In this document: one piece after another, positions 1 to 12,600 of the stretch
Position numbering within the stretch: position 1 is the first letter of the stretch
Layout: every line of letters starts with the position of its first letter
Assembly: GCA_946894095.1 (NCBI GenBank)
Contig: OX335656.1
Location: forward strand, 7,579,001 to 7,643,000
DNA length: 64,000 bases
Source: Incurvaria masculella
Lineage: Eukaryota; Arthropoda; Insecta; Lepidoptera; Incurvariidae
Direction of reading: 5' to 3'
Notes under the pieces: model-generated
What the model saw: only the letters and a program-made list of their open reading frames with translations
Databases searched by the model: none
What the model was told of the DNA's origin: nothing
Position numbers and translations under genes: made by a program

Positions 1-180
1 TTGAATAATTATGTAATATGCCAAAGTCACATGTTCATAGGTCTAGGGTTAGGCTTTTGAATTTAAATGTTTAGTGAGCTTCTTACACCTGTTATTGAGT
101 TGAGAAGCTAAACTATAATTCTTAATGATTAGCCATCTGTGCTACAAAGTTACATTTCAAGTGAGGATACTGGCCAACCT

Positions 181-655
181 TCCCTTAGCATTGCTTGCTG
201 GCATATGGTGTTGGCTGGGTGGAGACGTTCGCGGGTATTGCGTCTTCCAATTTCGCCACCTGCTGTATACCCATAATTTGGAATTCTCCTACAGACCCTC
301 CTCCCGTAATCAATGCCTCCTTCTAACACAATGTTTAAGATTATGCCTACACACATTTATTTAACGTTGAATCTGCTTTGCGGACATTGACTGCAAAGAT
401 TGAACGTTCTAATTTAACATTAAAAAAACATTAATTAAGGGAGAAAGGCCCTCTATGAGAATTTCAAATTTTGGGTATACAGCAGGTGGCGAAATTGGAC
501 GATGCAATACCCGCGAATGGTATGTTTTGCTGGTTCTGGTCCAGCCTGCAGTATATTCGTAAAGTAGTTCTGTATACTGGGCTCATTCTTTAATTAATGT
601 GTCCTTGCTTCACGGTCGTTTATACATGCATGCATATCACATTCCTCACTTATCG
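181..655. repeat. tRNA-Leu-like retroposon, copy with two inverted cores
   Basis: Two copies of the same tRNA-like core face each other: a degraded one on the minus strand (about 181-285) and a better one on the plus strand (481-551). The right edge (about 590-655) matches, in reverse, the left part of the copy at 10834-11168. The segment lies in the intron upstream of the first visible tejas-like exon. I see no exon in 1-672. Confidence 0.6.
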
Positions 656-672
656 TGTGTTTCTGTCGTCAG

Positions 673-3600
673 GGATATGTTCGGCTGCGACCTGGACTAC
701 AAGCGACTTGGTCACGCCAGCCTCGAGTCCCTCTGCGGCGAGCTGGGCGACGTGTTGCGGCTGGAGAACGCCGGCGGGTTAGACCGGCTGGCGGTGGCGG
801 CCGGGCAGCCCTCGCCGCGCCGCCCGCCTGCGCCGCCCGCCCCTCGGCCCGCGCCGCCCCGCGCGCGCCGGCCGCGCCACGACGACACGGACGAGCTGTC
901 CGGCGACTCGGAGGACGCGCTCGCCGGAATGCCGTATGTAAGTGTACGTCTCGTCAACCTGCTCCTTAATCCTTTACGTAGTTGCTGTGTTTGCACGAAA
1001 TAAAAACCGGTCAAGTGCGAGTCAGATTCGCACACGAAGGGGTTCGTAGCACAATACAAGATTCGACCCAAAGAAATCAAGTTTCTTGTATGGTGGCCCC
1101 CTATAATTTTTATTTGTTTTTTTATTTTTACCTTTTGTAGTTAAAGCAGCAATAGAAATACACACTCCGTGAACATTTCAGCTGTCTACCATTACGGCTC
1201 AAGAGATACAGCCCTTTGACGGACGGACGGACGGACAGCGGAGTTTTAGTAATAGGGTTCCGTTTGGCACCCTTTGAGTACGGAACACTAAAAAAGGGTT
1301 AGGCTCGAGTGCACAATCTATGGTTAGTATTATAGTTATGGTTATTACAGAGCTATTTTCTAAAAATAAGGACAGATATTTTTAAAATTATCAATAACCA
1401 GAGATTGTGTACTCCAGTCTTGATAAACAAGTTGTGTATATTATGGACTTTGCTAATAAATCTAAATTAACTTCGGAATACTTGTAATGATGTTTTGTCT
1501 TTTGCATTGACATGCAGTTTCAAACTCGATCTTAAGGTGCAAAACATGTTACAACAATTCCGAGGTCTAGACGGTTTTTTAATGAGTGGACTGAGGGTCC
1601 TGTGCAGTTCTTACGTGTCGTTGGAACTCGAGTTTACTGTTTGGCCGGCGCTACCGTCATTGTATATATTATCACTAAAGCGAGGCTAAGCTGCAGCTAT
1701 ACGCATCAATTTCGGTCACCACTGCCATCGTCTCTTTTTTTTATTGCAGGAGGAAAAACACAAATAAACAGCATTTACACAAAAATAACAATATGAATGA
1801 AATAAAAATGCCTATTTCCTACATTTTCCTTGCGAAAACACAAACATTAAATAGCTCTAATACATAGTGGATAAAGTTACATAATTTTCTTTACTAATTA
1901 CAGTATCTGGAGGTTCTACAATAGCTGGAATAACATTCCTTTTGAAATGTTGCATGTTATCATGGAAAATGTCTCACTCGATGATACCGAAGCGCTACAG
2001 TTGTTTTGAAATGTAGTTTTAATAAACGCATACAATAGAGCAGTGTGCGCAGGACGAGGGCATATTCCTTAAGGACTGCATGGACCAGCTGCAGGATCAT
2101 GGAATATGTCTCACTCGATGATACCGAAGCGCTACAGTTGTTTTGAAATGTAGTCGTAATAAATGCGTACAATAGAGCGGTGTGCGCAGGACGAGGGCAT
2201 ATTCCCCGAGGACTGCATGGACCGGCTGCAGTCGATCCCGCGGCTGCCGGCGGCGGCGCTGGCGGCAGACTGCGTGGTGGAGGTGCTCGTGTCGGAGGTG
2301 CTCGACCCCTCGCACTTCTGGTTCCAGCTGCGCAGCGAGCAGCACGATCTCGCGCTCAACGCCCTCATGGACGAGATGACGTCAGTGTATTCATATTTTA
2401 TGGTATTTTTTTTTAAAAGCTTTTTTTGTGTATGCGACCTGACATGGATGGCTAATACCACACAACTACCGTTAAGGTGTCCCTTCGCGGCGGGACTAAC
2501 TCATTCGCAGGCACGGTACAAAACAGTGCTATTGCGCTCTGGGACCTTCTATGTTTCAAAGAAAAAGACAGGCTCCGTGGTGAGTCGAATGCAACACGTC
2601 CACAAAGCAGACAATGCGCATAGTGTTTGATTTGTTAAGATTTACGAAAATTTTAATTACAAAACGACTTCTGGCTAAAAATAAACCACGACCGCTGTAG
2701 TCAAAAATCTAACAAAAACTAAATTTATTATGAATTTTCATGTCTGATGACTAATCTTTTTCAGATGTATAGATTTTATCGTTGAGTAATCCACCCCCAA
2801 AGTTATTGTATAAAACACGCGAAAAATTCGAACTTTCAGTCCTTTTAACTTAGAAACCAAACACAATTATCGACACATCTAGTTCGATCAAATAAAGCTA
2901 TTCTGAGCAAAATTTTGGATCTCTGACAAGAAATATGGGCGTGATCTTCTTTCCCCGTATGTATGGGGAGTTGAGCGGAATGGCCCACCTTAAGATATTA
3001 GCCCAATACACCACATTCCCGAAGGAATTAGGTGCCATGCCAGGACCTTCCCGTTGTGAGCACGGCTGCATTAAACTGGATGGAAAACACGGACAATTTT
3101 TCATTGCCGCTTCGACGGTTCGATTATAGAAAAGGTCGGTAAACTATGGAATGCACTCCTTAAGGTTCTTCAGACATGGTCCTCATCCTAACTATATCTA
3201 GAGCGCTTGCCGCAGAGAATGCCGCTTGTGGTTCACATTAGGCTTTTGAGAAAACTCAAACTCATTTCTCTGCTGCAGTATATGGAACTGTCTGCAGGTG
3301 GGTACCTTTCCTCTAACATGGGAGTCTTCAAGCGTAATTTGATTTGCAAACTGTAGCTCAGCAATAGTTTGCAAATACGCTGGCATGGTAACTCGCTGAG
3401 CGTAGTTTTGCGAAGCGAGGTGTTATTTGGCTTTTCTGAGCACCTTTAGTCCTCAGCACAGTGATTCATACCGGTTTTTCATAAAAAGCGTACAGAAGCG
3501 CCTAGTCGGACGGTGTGATTTTTGCAGGCCCCATGAATAATAAATAATATAAACAAATAATTCCGATGTGTCAGGGAGTACTACACAAATGGAGCCGGAC

Positions 3601-6600
3601 GCGATCGCGGAATGCAGTTTGGTGCGGTGCAGGTGGGCCAGTACTGCGCCACTAAATTCGACGTCGACGGCTGGCATCGCTCTGTCATCGTTCAGCTCAT
3701 TGGACCGGATTCAGTCAAGGTATGCTTTAGGCTGTCTTGAAAACTAAATAAAATTTTATGGGAAAATATATAGCGAACCATTAATAGTGTTTTAAGTTCA
3801 TTTTCATTTCATTTTATTTCTTATCCATAGGTAGGATGCCTACACTTGGACACATTTTCAATCTGTCGGTTCGAGAAGAGCCGACATACAAGTTTAATTA
3901 ATTAATTAATAAAACATTTAGCTGTCCCATTTTTTTTTTATGTGACTGGACATGGATGGCTAATACCATAAGTTCTGTCATGGTATTAGCCCAACACACC
4001 ACATGGGAACTAGGTGCCATGCCAGGACCTTCCTTATATTGCACGGCTACATTGAACTGGATGGAAAACACGGACAATTTTCATTGCCGCTTCGACCATC
4101 GTTCATCCAATGCGATGGTACCAACCCGGGCGGGATAAACCCTACCACCTAGTAAGTAAGGAAGGGGACCTACAGCTTAACGTGGAATCCGAACCACGGC
4201 CAGCCTCTCTCAACGGTCGAATGGTCACCCATCCAAGACCAGACCAGACCCAGCGTTGCTTAACTTCGGAGAGCGATCGCCGAAGTGTCGCGCCACTGGG
4301 CCACTGAGGCCATTTAGACGCATCAGAATATGCTGCCTGTCTAAAACTTATAAATAAATAAATGAGTCCTGCGGGCTTGCGGTGGCTCCGCTCAGATCAA
4401 TTTCGTTGATCAAGTCCTGTTTTGTTCATTGTGTACATGGATTTGAGATTAAGCACATCATAGTGGGCATTAAGTATTTTAAAAGTTTCAATGCGGTCTC
4501 CTCTTTTCCTTCTTTCTTCAAGTGTGGTAAGACCGAGTGCTTCTAGACGATCTTCATAGGACTTATTTCTCAAGGCGGGTACCATTTTGGTAGCCCGTCT
4601 TTGCACTCTCTCCAGGAGGTCAATGTCCTTCCTGAACTATGGACTTCAAATTTGGAAAGAGTACTCTAGGAGGGGATGGACTGCCTGACTGACGGAACAA
4701 TTGCCGCGGTCATGCAGAGAGAGAGAGAGATGCAAGGTATTGTGGGTGTTGCAGGTGCGGCACGTGGACTACGGCTCCGTAATCACAGTGGGACGCAAGG
4801 AGTTGCGCTACCTGCGCAAGGAGTGGGCGGCGCTGCCGGCGCAGGCGATGCGCGGCTGCCTCGCGCAGCTGCGTCCCGCCGGCGGCGCCTCGTGCTGGAT
4901 GCACTCGGCCGCGCGCCGCTTCCTCGAGCTCGTCAACAACCGGCCGCTCGTCGCCGAGATATACTCCGTCGACCCCCAGGTGTGTAGTGGTGGATCTCGC
5001 GGGGCGCTGTTTCCTCACCTCGTCAACAACCAGTCGCTCGTCTAATTGTTTTTTCTCACAAATAGTCTTGATTTGGGAATAAAACGGCTCCAACTTAGGT
5101 GATTTGCTAAACCCACGCACAATCAAAGGGTCTATTTTAAATTTTCGTTAATTTCTTGTGTTATGTTCAGGCGTATCAAGTAAAGGTTTTCGTGATTGAC
5201 CAGGATTTAAATTACCAATTCTATGTTCGGAGACGGGACAATATTGCCCTTAGAAATATTAGATCTACTGCACATGATCCCTACTAATGTTTCTCGACAT
5301 AAATAAAATAAATAAAAGCCACTATTACTAGTGGCTCCCTTTGCGATAACCTAAATTTTGTTCATTGAGAGTGCTATATTAATCATTAACGTAGGGCAAC
5401 CTTATCGCAACAATTAGCAACATTAATCATGAGAACTTCTCGTGTTCGCTTCCCTATGTATCTTGGAATAAGCAACGTACCTGCTTAGTACGAAAAAGTA
5501 TGTTTACTTAGAGCAAAGGCGAAATGAATCCCTCAAATGTTTTGGTAACAATCTATTATATGGCTTAGCAGAGGATCAGCTTACACTACCATTAATTTTT
5601 TTTGACGGCTAGGACTAACTAAGTGTAAATGTTTATTAGTAAGACTGTTATAGTTTACAGAGTGTTGTTGTGGTGCAGGCGCAGGTGGTGCGCATGTTCC
5701 TGGCCGACACCACCTCCGACGAGGACGTGTACATCAACCGGACGCTGGTCGACGAGAACTGCGCCAGCTACGTCGACTTCAAGACTCAAGTAAGTGTCCC
5801 CGCCGCGCTGCCGACCCTGCGCCCCGCCGCCAGCTCCGGCGACTCCACCGTGTGGAACACGCCAACCGAGCTCGTCTATTCTAGTGAATCCGACATATCG
5901 GACTCGGCCTCCGCCGTCGTGGGCCGACCGCCGATGCGACTGAAGAACTGGGAGGCCCCGCCGACTGCCCCCCGAACGCTGCCGGAGCCGACGATGACCG
6001 TCGTGAGAGAAAATAAACCTAAGCACGACGAAAGACATCTGGACGGTGCAGTTATGTCTTCCCGCTTGCAAAAAAATATAATGGCCACAGAAAAGCAGAA
6101 GTTAAATGAAACTATGGATCCACCTTGCTTCCCTGCTGCATCCAGATTGCAGAAGATATTGCTGGCACAGCAAGCCAAAGCCAATAAACAAGGCACGAAG
6201 GTGACCTCGGTTTGTAGTACATAGTTGGAAACTCTGGTGAAGACTATTTAAGACATATTTTGGCCGATTTGTCCAACATATATTTTTATATTTAATTAGA
6301 AGAATGTTGCGGGTTCATTCAGAATTCTTGAAATCCATAACATGACAGAAAAACTATATTTAAAATGTATGCAGATACATTAACAACTTTTCATTTCAAT
6401 AAATCACATTCGAACATTTCATAATAAAATATGTATTCCCTAGAAAGTAACTTTACTTGTATTTGGCTAAGCCAAATACAAGTAATGACAGGCCAAAGAC
6501 CAAAGACCAAAGACAAGCCGACTGTCAGTTTTGACATTAAATGTATGCAACAAATGTCGAATTTGACAGCCGGAAGCTATACTTTGACAAAGCCAAGCAC

Positions 6601-9600
6601 GAGTAAGGTCTATGATTCTCAGCATACGACAGCAAGAAGTAGATCAGTAAACTGGAAAAGTAGTCTTAAAGTAATGCTTCCTTCCAAAAGTACAAGAAAA
6701 AGTTGTCGTAAGATTTACAACAAACAAACATTGCGAGGGGACAAAATCCCCTATAGAACCTACCCACATGATTTTATTGTTCGCCCCAAAAAATATCTTA
6801 CTGAAAACTGAACAAAATTATGGTCTAAATCTAGTAGATTTAAGGGTTAAAATTATGCCAAGATCCAGCCGAAAGATCCCTGCTAAACCTTGGTTCCATC
6901 GTATCAAAATGAGTAAATCTTCAACTTCTATTATTTTCCGCCTTAGAATAGGCCACTGCTGTTCCCCTGTTCATTTAGCTAGACTTCATATTAAAGACTC
7001 TTCAGTGTGTGAATGTATCCTTGATTACGGGAATTAGTTTGTTTATTTTTATATAATTATATATTTTTCTGTTGTCCACTAATTAATCAAACTGCTTCTT
7101 TAAATGATTACCTCCCTCCCAAAATCCTCTTCCAACCAATATTAATTGCTCGCTCTCTTCACCTAACTTTAAAATTCTAACGTGCTTCGTTTATCAGTGC
7201 AAATGATCTAAAACTGTGATTTTCTTTTGTTTCGCTGTCAACTATTTTAAAAACAGCTTTATACTATTTGTATATAGCTATGAACTTTGACATTGTCAAA
7301 ATCCGTTAGATGCACAAATGCCATAAAAAGGGATCAAAAAGTAGGACCCTGAAAAGAAGAAAAAGAACCGTTAACCGTTAACGGTTAAATAAAACCGTTT
7401 AGGGTGGCCAACCCGGCGGGACTAACTCATTCGCGGGGACTGTACAAAACCGTACTGTTGCGCTCTGGGACCTTCTCTGTTTCAAAGAAAAAGATAGGTT
7501 TCGTGTTGAGGAAGATGCAACGTGTCCACAAAAAAGATAATGTGCGTAAAGATAGTGTGTGTAAAGATAGTGTATGATTTGGTAAGATTTACGAATATTT
7601 TGATTTCAAAACGACTTATAGCTAAAAGTAAACCACGACCGCTGTAGTCAAAAATCTAACAAAAATCAAATAGATTATAAATTTTGATTAAATAAGCTAT
7701 GTCTGATGACTAATCTTTTTAAGATTTTCTTACTTAATCATTGTGTAATAAACCACCAAAGTTATTGTATAAAACGCGCGAAAAATTCGAACTTTCGGAT
7801 CTTATAACTTAGAAACCAAACACAATTTTACAATGCCAACTGTCATCAGACATCTAGTTCGATCAAATAAAGCTCTTTTGAGCAACATTTGGGATCTCTG
7901 ATAAGAAATATGGGCGTGATCTTTTTTCCCCGTTTGTATGAGGAGTTGAGCGGGTTGGGCCACCTTAAGGTGCCCCCGGAGGCGACTTTGCCCATACATC
8001 CGTAGTTGACTAATCATTTGAAAACCGCTGTTGCGATTTACCTGTGTTTTTTTCCCCTGTATCTATGGATCAATATCTGTGTCTGCATGCTATTGTTTTT
8101 TCAAAAAATCAACCCTCTTACAAATGACAGCAAGAAAAAAATTTGCCGTTTTTGGGGGTAAATCGACCAATATTCAGAAGGGTTATTAGCTTCATTATAC
8201 ACGTTCGTGTGAGATATAAATAGCATGCAAACATCCGTAATATAGTCATATTTAAAAATAAACAAGAAAATTTGAATTAGGTATTAGTTTTTACAGCATT
8301 TGTCGACTACGAAAATTGACCGAAAATCGACTAAAATCTAGGCCGCTTTCGGCGTCGATCGCTTCGCACGCGGGTGTGTGGGGCTTGGAGCGGAAGGGCC
8401 GGCGGCAGGGAAGCACGTTACCTACATTACCTACACTACTACTGCTTGCTTTTTAGTCATCAGTGCAGGTGCGAACGGGAAGCGTGTAGGTCGGTTTTTC
8501 GGCTGGTGTCAGCTGAGGTGATTAGCATACGAGTTGCGTTTCTGATTTAGCAGTCCGAAGTACGACCTACTGTGTATTTAGGGAATCTAATCATTTGGGC
8601 TGAATAACGAAATCGATTTACTTTGCGTTTTGGTTTTGCGTCGTACTGTATGGAATATTTTATATTGGCAAATACAAAATTGGAAAATTTTTACATTGAG
8701 TGATCGTTTTGACTAGAAGTACTTAACTAGGTAGGTAGGTACCTAGTTTTGACTCGGGCGGGAGAGGAGGGGTTCCAAGAGAGGTTACCTAAAACATCGT
8801 ACTTACAAGACAGCCTATATGTAGGTACCTCTATTCGCATAGCCTGCATTTGATGCACTTTTGCCTCACGCGAAGTACCTAGTCAGAGTGTAAGCCTTCC
8901 GATTCTTGCGCTAATTAGTTGACATACGGAATACACACTCCTGAATTTTCACAGCAGCTTCCGACCTATTTTGGCGCATTTACGGAGCATATTTTTAATT
9001 TGTTAGCGCTGATTCGGAAACACTTGAAAATGTTTCATTTCGTGTCATTCATTCCGTGTGGCGATGCGATCGATTATACCAAATGTCGTGTAGTCATGTA
9101 GCTCAGGGGCGCAAGGCCTTGCTTCTCATGGCAAAGACCATGAGTTCAATCCTCATCTCGTTTTTGCACCGCTTATTAGCTCAGGGGCGCAGGGACTTGC
9201 TTCTCATGGCAAAGGCCATGAGTTCAATCCACACTCCGTTCATGGACCACTTTTTTTAGCTCAGGGGCTCGGGGCCTTGCTTCTCATGGCAAAGACCATT
9301 AGTTCATTCATCATCTCGTTTATGCACCGCTTTTTTAGCTCAGGGGCGCAGGGACTTGCTTCTCATGGCAAAGGTCATGGGTTCAATCCTCACCTCGTTC
9401 ATGTTCAACTTTTTTAGTTCAGGGGCGCGGGGCCTTGATTCGCATGGCAAAGACCATTCGTTCATTCATCATCTCGTTTATGCACCGCTTTTTTAGCTCA
9501 GGGGCGCAGGGACTTGCTTCTAATGGCAAAGGTCATGGGTTCAATCCTCACCTCGTTCATGTTCAACTTTTTTAGCTCAGGGGCGCGGGGCCTTGATTCG

Positions 9601-12600
9601 CATGGCAAAGACCATTAGTTCATTCATCATCTCGTTTATGCACCGCTTTTTTAGCTCAGGGGCGCAGGGACTTGCTTCTAATGGCAAAGGTCATGGGTTC
9701 AATCCTCACCTCGTTCATGTTCAACTTTTTTAGCTCAGGGGCGCGGGGCTAGATTCGCATGGCAAAGACCATAAGTTCAATCCACACTCCGTTCATGCAC
9801 CACTTTTTTAAGCTCAGGGGCGCAGGGCCTTGCTTCTGATAGCAAAGATGATGAGTTTAATCTTCACCCTGTTCATGCACCACTTTTTTAGCTCGGGGGC
9901 GCAGGGCCTTGCTTCTCATGGCAAATGTCGTGAGTTCAATCCACACTCCGTTCATGCATCACTTTTTTAGCTCAGGGGCGTGGGGCTTGCTTCTCATGAC
10001 CAAGACCATGAGTTCAATCCACACTCCGTTCATGTACTACTTTTTTTAGCTCAGGGGCGCAGGGCCTTGCTTCTAATGGCAAAGGTCGTGAGCTCAATCC
10101 ACACTCCGTTCATGCATCACTTTTTTTTAGCTCAGGGGCGTGGGGCCTTGCTTCTCATGGCAAAGACCATGATTTCAATCCGCACTCCGTTCATCTACTA
10201 CTTTTTAGGGTTCCGTACCCAAAGGGTGAAAACGGAACCCTATTACTAAGCCTCTTCTGTCCGTCCGTCCGTCCGTCTGTCAAAGGGCTGTATCTCATGA
10301 ACCGTAATAGGTGGACGGCTGAAATTTTTACAGAGTGCGTATTTATTTTGCCGCTATAACAACAAATAGGTAAAAATACAAAAATATAAAAAAATGAAGG
10401 GGCCCCCATACAAAAAACGTAATTAATCGGTGTTAAATGATGTACGAAGGTACGGAACCCTTCGTGCGCGAGTCCGACTCGCACTTGGCCGGTTTTTTAG
10501 CTCAGGGGCGCGGGGCCTTGCTTCTCATGGCAGACCATGAGTTTAATCCACGCTCCGTTCATGCACCACTTTGTTTTTAGTTTAGGGGCGCGGGGCCATG
10601 CTTCTCATGGCAAAGACCGTAAGTGCAATCCTCATCTCGTTTATGCACCACTTTTTTAGGTCAGGGGCGCAGGGACTTGCTTCTCATGGCAAAGGTCATG
10701 AGTTCCATTATCACCCGGTTCATGCACAAATTTATTTTCCTTTCTGAGTTGCAAGCGAATGCGAGCTGTTCTTTCATTTCATTTCATTTCATTTATTTAA
10801 ACTTTTTGGTAGTCAAACTACACTAAGTTACGTAAATATACTTTTTCGTGCTAAGCAGGTACGTCGGTTATTCCAAGGAATGTGATATGTATGTATGTAT
10901 GTATAATCGACCGTGAAGCAAGGACACATTAATTAGAGAAAGAGCCCGCAATGTCCGCAACGCAGATGAAGCGTTAAATAAATGTATGTAGGTATAATCT
11001 TAAATACTGTGTTAGTAGGAGGCATTCATTACGGGAGGAGGGACTGTAGAATTCTAAATTATGAGTACGTATACAGCCGGTGGCGAAATTGGTAGACGCA
11101 ATACCCGCAAATGGTATGTTTTGCTGGTTCGGGTCCAGCCTTGCAGTATATTCGTAAAGTAGTTCTTTCTACACTAAGTTACGTCACAAAGATCCGCGGA
11201 TTCGATCAACCCAGTAAAGAAGAACCCGCAAAGAAACTTCACGGGTTTACATAACATATTTTTCGTCCATAATTATGAAATACATACTTAGATCTAAATG
11301 TTCTATAGTTCAGTAATGCTGAAGGACACCTTGCCCTACTAGGTGGTAGGCTCAGCACGTCCAGATTGGTACCATCGCATTCGATAAAAAGATGTTTAAA
11401 GCGGGAATAATAAAATGCCAGTGTTTTCCATCCAGTTTATTGTAGCCGTGCTCATAAAGGGAAGGTCCTAGCATGGCACCTAATTTCTTCGGGAATTTGG
11501 TGTATTGGGCTAATATAACGGTAGTTAGTAGCTATCCATTTCAGGTCGCATAAAAAAACCTTCCTTGTATTGCTCGGCTACATTAAACTGGATTTAAAAC
11601 ACGGATAACTTTAATTGTCGCATAGACCATCGATCATTCAATACGATGGTACCAACCCGCAGGCAAGATTATCCCTACCGCCTAGTAAGTAAGGAAGGGA
11701 ACCTAGTTTGTCAGCCTCGGTAGCCCGGTGGTGCGACGCTTTGCTGGGTAAACACCTCTGAGCGCAGTTGGGTTCTGGCTGGCTGACCAGTTGCAACCGT
11801 TGAGGCTGGGCGTGGTTCGGATTCCACGTAAAATAGTAGGTCCCTTTCCTTACTTACTAGATGGGAGGGTTAATCCCGGCCGGGTTGGTACGATCGCATT
11901 GAATGAACGACGGTTGAAGCTGCAATGAAAATGGTCCTAGTTTTCCGGTCAGTTCAATTAAGACGAGCAACATAAGGAAGGTCCTGGCATGGCACCTAGT
12001 TCCCATGTGGTGTGTTAGGCTAATTGACGTTCTGTTTGGTATTAGCCATCCATGTCCAATTAAATAAAAAAAACCCGCCAAGTGCGAGTCGGACTTGCAC
12101 TTGTTCACAATACTGGGCAGAACGTACTGTTTAAATTTCTCAAAAATTAAAATGGAACAAAAAAAAATACATGCCTACATTCTTAGCAAAAGTTGTTCTA
12201 TATCAGCTACTGAATCAACCCTATAAGTCTTGTAGATTATTTTAAACTCACCTTATATATATATATATATATATATACTATAATATATCCCGATAGACGA
12301 TTACCAATAAAATTGGAGACTTAGTTCTGTTGTATAGAACCTAACCATATAAAATATTTTGACAATGATAAGTTAGATGTAGGTACATTATTAGCAACCC
12401 ATTGATCTACGTGCGCAATTCCTGCGAGAACATTTTGTAGGTACTGGCCCGGGCACTGACAACACGGAGCGTAGAGCACTCGCGCCTCAAAATTACCCAA
12501 CCATTGCACAAAACATGAAATACATCCATCCACCTACCTACATATGTATACATAGGCAGTGCAGGTGCGGTGGCATCATGCGGGCAAAGATAATAGGTAG

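Noticed and set aside
712..1080. Minus-strand frame opposite the LOTUS exon
   Set aside because: GC-driven shadow of the Pro/Arg-rich linker.
9097..10770. Cluster of functional tRNA genes
   Set aside because: No unit shows a proper acceptor stem, and the anticodon stem is imperfect in all; better explained as SINE-derived modules.
9097..10770. CRISPR-like array
   Set aside because: Units are contiguous tandem repeats without unique spacers, in a eukaryotic intron.
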